DNA of 7,268 bases, taken from contig DJLG01000033.1 in NCBI GenBank assembly GCA_002434915.1, forward strand, positions 2,522 through 9,789. Direction: 5' to 3'. Below, one piece after another: positions 5,630 through 7,268 of this stretch (the first letter of the stretch is position 1; every line of letters starts with the position of its first letter). Source of the DNA: Proteobacteria bacterium UBA6522. Lineage in GTDB: Bacteria; Pseudomonadota; Gammaproteobacteria; Steroidobacterales; Rariloculaceae. Under the pieces are notes generated by a model. The model saw only the letters and a program-made list of their open reading frames with translations. It was not told the origin of the DNA and searched no databases. The position numbers were made by a program, and so were the translations under genes.

Positions 5630-6523
5630 TCATTCGACTAAATCGCGATCTATTCCAGCAGACAGTTCGATTGACTTGCATACTGCCGAGGTGTCGAGGT
5701 GTCCTAAACCCAAAGCAATTGCAGAGTTTAGTTTCTGTCGTGCAGAGACATAGAGTTCTATTGGAGCTCTAACATTTGCAGCATGTTCTGTGATGATTGA
5801 GGCATCTTTTTCGAAGACATCAAACATAGTACCTCCTCCCTCACGATAATCTGACTTGGCCATCATGGCACCACGAACTTCCAACATCTTAGAACCACCA
5901 GCACCCTTAATAAGAACGCTCTGAATTAAATCAGGATCTAGTCCGGCTTTCTGACCCATAACAAGACACTCTGCCGCGGCAACCACATGGACATGAACCA
6001 GGTAGTTCGCGCAAAGCTTCATGCGTGTTCCGTTGCCAACTTCTCCACAATAAAAATTAGTAGCAGTAAAACCTTCCAACATAGGTACACATTTATCATA
6101 AGCAGCTTTATCACCACTTACATAAATTGAGGCGACCATATTCACCAGCATTGGGGGAGTTCCGCTTATTGGGGCATCAAGAAGAATTTTACCGCCACTC
6201 GCGAACTTCTCATGTGCTGCAAGCTTATCCGCTACTTCCAGCGTACTACACTCAAGCATTATCTGACCGGGGTTCGGGTGTTTAAGAACATCTTCCAAAA
6301 CATCCTGCAAAGCAGCAGCATTTGGAAGTGAGCAAGCGAGTATATCGGCTTTTGCAGCTACATCCGTTGCGGATTCAGCCCTCTCTAATCCCAATTCATC
6401 TAATGCATCCATGCATTCTGGCTTGATATCATAACCAACAACATCAAACCCCTTCTTTAGAAGGTTACCTGCAATGTTCCCACCCATTGGGCCCAAACCA
6501 ATCACTCCAACCTTTAGGCTCAT
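5630..6523 (-). CDS. NAD-binding beta-hydroxyacid dehydrogenase, 3-hydroxyisobutyrate dehydrogenase family
   Basis: A 297-residue cytoplasmic protein, normal length for this family. The N-terminal Rossmann motif is VGVIGLGPMGGNIAGNLL, with G9-x-G11-x-x-G14; Asp32 at the end of the second strand (VVGYDIKPE) suggests NAD rather than NADP. The substrate loop reads LLDAPISGTPP at 114-124. Lys169 in GNGTRMKLCANYL is the expected catalytic lysine with Asn173 nearby, and FEKDASI around Lys239-Asp240 and LGLGHLDTSAV at 271-281 are later conserved blocks. Related enzymes oxidise 3-hydroxyisobutyrate or reduce tartronate semialdehyde, and some reduce succinate semialdehyde; the substrate is not resolved here. 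Start is the ATG read on the minus strand from 6523, supported by a strong Shine-Dalgarno. It diverges from a TRAP binding-protein gene, so it may act on the imported compound or its breakdown product. Confidence 0.92.
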   Translation of the reverse strand: MSLKVGVIGLGPMGGNIAGNLLKKGFDVVGYDIKPECMDALDELGLERAESATDVAAKADILACSLPNAAALQDVLEDVLKHPNPGQIMLECSTLEVADKLAAHEKFASGGKILLDAPISGTPPMLVNMVASIYVSGDKAAYDKCVPMLEGFTATNFYCGEVGNGTRMKLCANYLVHVHVVAAAECLVMGQKAGLDPDLIQSVLIKGAGGSKMLEVRGAMMAKSDYREGGGTMFDVFEKDASIITEHAANVRAPIELYVSARQKLNSAIALGLGHLDTSAVCKSIELSAGIDRDLVE

Positions 6524-6530
6524 ATCGCGA

Positions 6531-6537
6531 TCCTCCT
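6531..6537 (-). promoter_or_regulatory. Strong ribosome binding site of the dehydrogenase gene
   Basis: The minus strand reads AGGAGGA here, 7 nt before the ATG at 6523. It is the best Shine-Dalgarno sequence in the window and decides the start. Confidence 0.75.
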
Positions 6538-6568
6538 AATCTGTTTTTTATCAACACCTTGAATCCTA

Positions 6569-6597
6569 TTGTAATCTAACAACCGGATTTATATAGT
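6569..6597 (+). promoter_or_regulatory. Candidate sigma70-type promoter for the TRAP binding-protein gene
   Basis: TTGTAA (6569-6574) and TATAGT (6592-6597) are separated by 17 nt. The -10 matches 5 of 6 consensus bases and the -35 matches 4 of 6. A transcript starting near 6604 would leave room for the ribosome site of the ATG at 6639. No experimental support; AT-rich sequence yields such matches by chance. Confidence 0.35.
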
Positions 6598-6618
6598 TTC
6601 ATAACCAAAGAATAACAA
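6590..6618 (-). promoter_or_regulatory. Candidate divergent promoter for the dehydrogenase gene
   Basis: On the minus strand TTGTTA (6618-6613) and TATATA (6595-6590) are 17 nt apart, each matching 4 of 6 consensus bases. Its -10 would overlap the -10 of the plus-strand candidate. This is weaker than the plus-strand match and may be chance in an AT-rich gap. Confidence 0.22.
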
Positions 6619-6638
6619 TGATCCGCAAAGGCAGTGTC

Positions 6639-7268
6639 ATGCAAACAAAAATAATAAGATTCACGCCTTTTTTGGCATTAAGCTTAGTAGCAGCAATATC
6701 AATCTTAGCCAGTGCTGTTGCCCAAGCTGACAGAGTTACACTCAGAATTGCAACAGGTCACCCGCCTGGTGTTGTTTATGCTGGCTTAATGAAAGATTAC
6801 TTTCAGCCAGAACTAAAAAGGCGAATAGAAGCACGTACAGAGCATACTGTAAATTTTATTGAAGGCTACAGCGGGTCTATCGTTAAGACTTCTGAAACCT
6901 TGGAAGGAGTACAAAACGGCATTGTTGATATTGGTGGTTTTTGCTACTGCTTCGAACCTTCCAATCTGCCGCTACATGCTTTTCAAGTCATGTTGCCATT
7001 CGGCACTATGGACCCTACCGTGAGCCTCAGTATTGCACAGGAGGTATATCAAGAGGTCCCCTATTTAACCGACGTTTTTGAGCAACAATTTAATCAAAAA
7101 CTGTTAGCGCGTATCGCAGATGCAGGTTATAACTTAATCACCTCATTTGATTGGAATACTGTAGAAGATCTAGAAGGCATTAAAATTGCTGGAGCTGGAC
7201 TTAATTTAAACTGGTTACGCTATGCGGGTGTCACACCAGTACAGGCTGCTTTACCTGAAGCCTATACT
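6639..7268 (+). CDS. TRAP transporter substrate-binding protein (DctP-like), 3'-truncated by window edge
   Basis: The frame is open to the right edge; 210 codons are visible from the ATG at 6639. An earlier in-frame ATG at 6618 would add seven residues (MIRKGSV). I prefer 6639 because AAAGG lies about 7 nt before it and the protein then begins with a standard signal peptide, MQTKIIRF then a hydrophobic core to ASAVAQA, with cleavage after Ala30. The mature part has the TRAP solute-receptor pattern: VTLRIATGHPPG at about 33-44, TLEGVQNGIVDIGG at about 87-100, LPFGTMDP at about 119-126, and VEDLEGIKIAG...RYAGVTPVQAALPEAYT near the visible end. Such proteins bind organic acids in the periplasm and deliver them to DctQ/DctM membrane subunits, which would be expected just downstream. 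A CYC motif (Cys102, Cys104) is unusual at that position. The ligand cannot be named. It diverges from the dehydrogenase gene. Confidence 0.88.
   Translation, partial: MQTKIIRFTPFLALSLVAAISILASAVAQADRVTLRIATGHPPGVVYAGLMKDYFQPELKRRIEARTEHTVNFIEGYSGSIVKTSETLEGVQNGIVDIGGFCYCFEPSNLPLHAFQVMLPFGTMDPTVSLSIAQEVYQEVPYLTDVFEQQFNQKLLARIADAGYNLITSFDWNTVEDLEGIKIAGAGLNLNWLRYAGVTPVQAALPEAYT

Overview
The window looks like a stretch of a Gram-negative bacterial chromosome. Several products carry Sec-type signal peptides or a lipobox, and a TRAP-type periplasmic binding protein, a YceI protein and a CaiB/BaiF CoA-transferase are present. This mix, together with moderate to slightly AT-rich base composition, would fit a marine or other aquatic proteobacterium, possibly a gammaproteobacterium. 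That placement is an inference; no marker gene here fixes the taxon. No tRNA, rRNA, CRISPR array, insertion sequence or phage gene was seen.

Layout. Positions 1-1770 hold a tightly coupled pair: the C-terminal part of a crotonase-fold (enoyl-CoA hydratase/isomerase family) gene and a complete family III CoA-transferase, separated by 3 nt. Together they suggest activation and processing of a carboxylic acid as its CoA thioester. Positions 1771-3803 hold three genes for exported proteins on the plus strand: a small DUF6152-type periplasmic protein, a metallo-beta-lactamase-fold hydrolase with a Gln in place of the first metal-site His, and a YceI-family protein. A strong GC-rich hairpin follows at 3827-3850. 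Positions 3934-5602 hold a predicted lipoprotein amidohydrolase of the imidazolonepropionase-like group, then a short ABM-domain (antibiotic biosynthesis monooxygenase) protein. A second GC-rich hairpin at 5602-5623 lies between this unit and the convergent minus-strand gene at 5630-6523, a 3-hydroxyisobutyrate dehydrogenase-family oxidoreductase. That gene diverges from a TRAP transporter substrate-binding protein (6639 onward) that runs off the right edge.

Taken together the window reads as an accessory catabolic or detoxification neighbourhood. It has an uptake protein, several exported hydrolase-like enzymes, a small oxygenase-like protein, a beta-hydroxyacid dehydrogenase, and CoA-ester chemistry. 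The substrate cannot be named from the sequence. No clearly new defence or mobile system was seen. The most notable points are active-site substitutions in the crotonase and the MBL-fold protein, and the run of four consecutive exported proteins.
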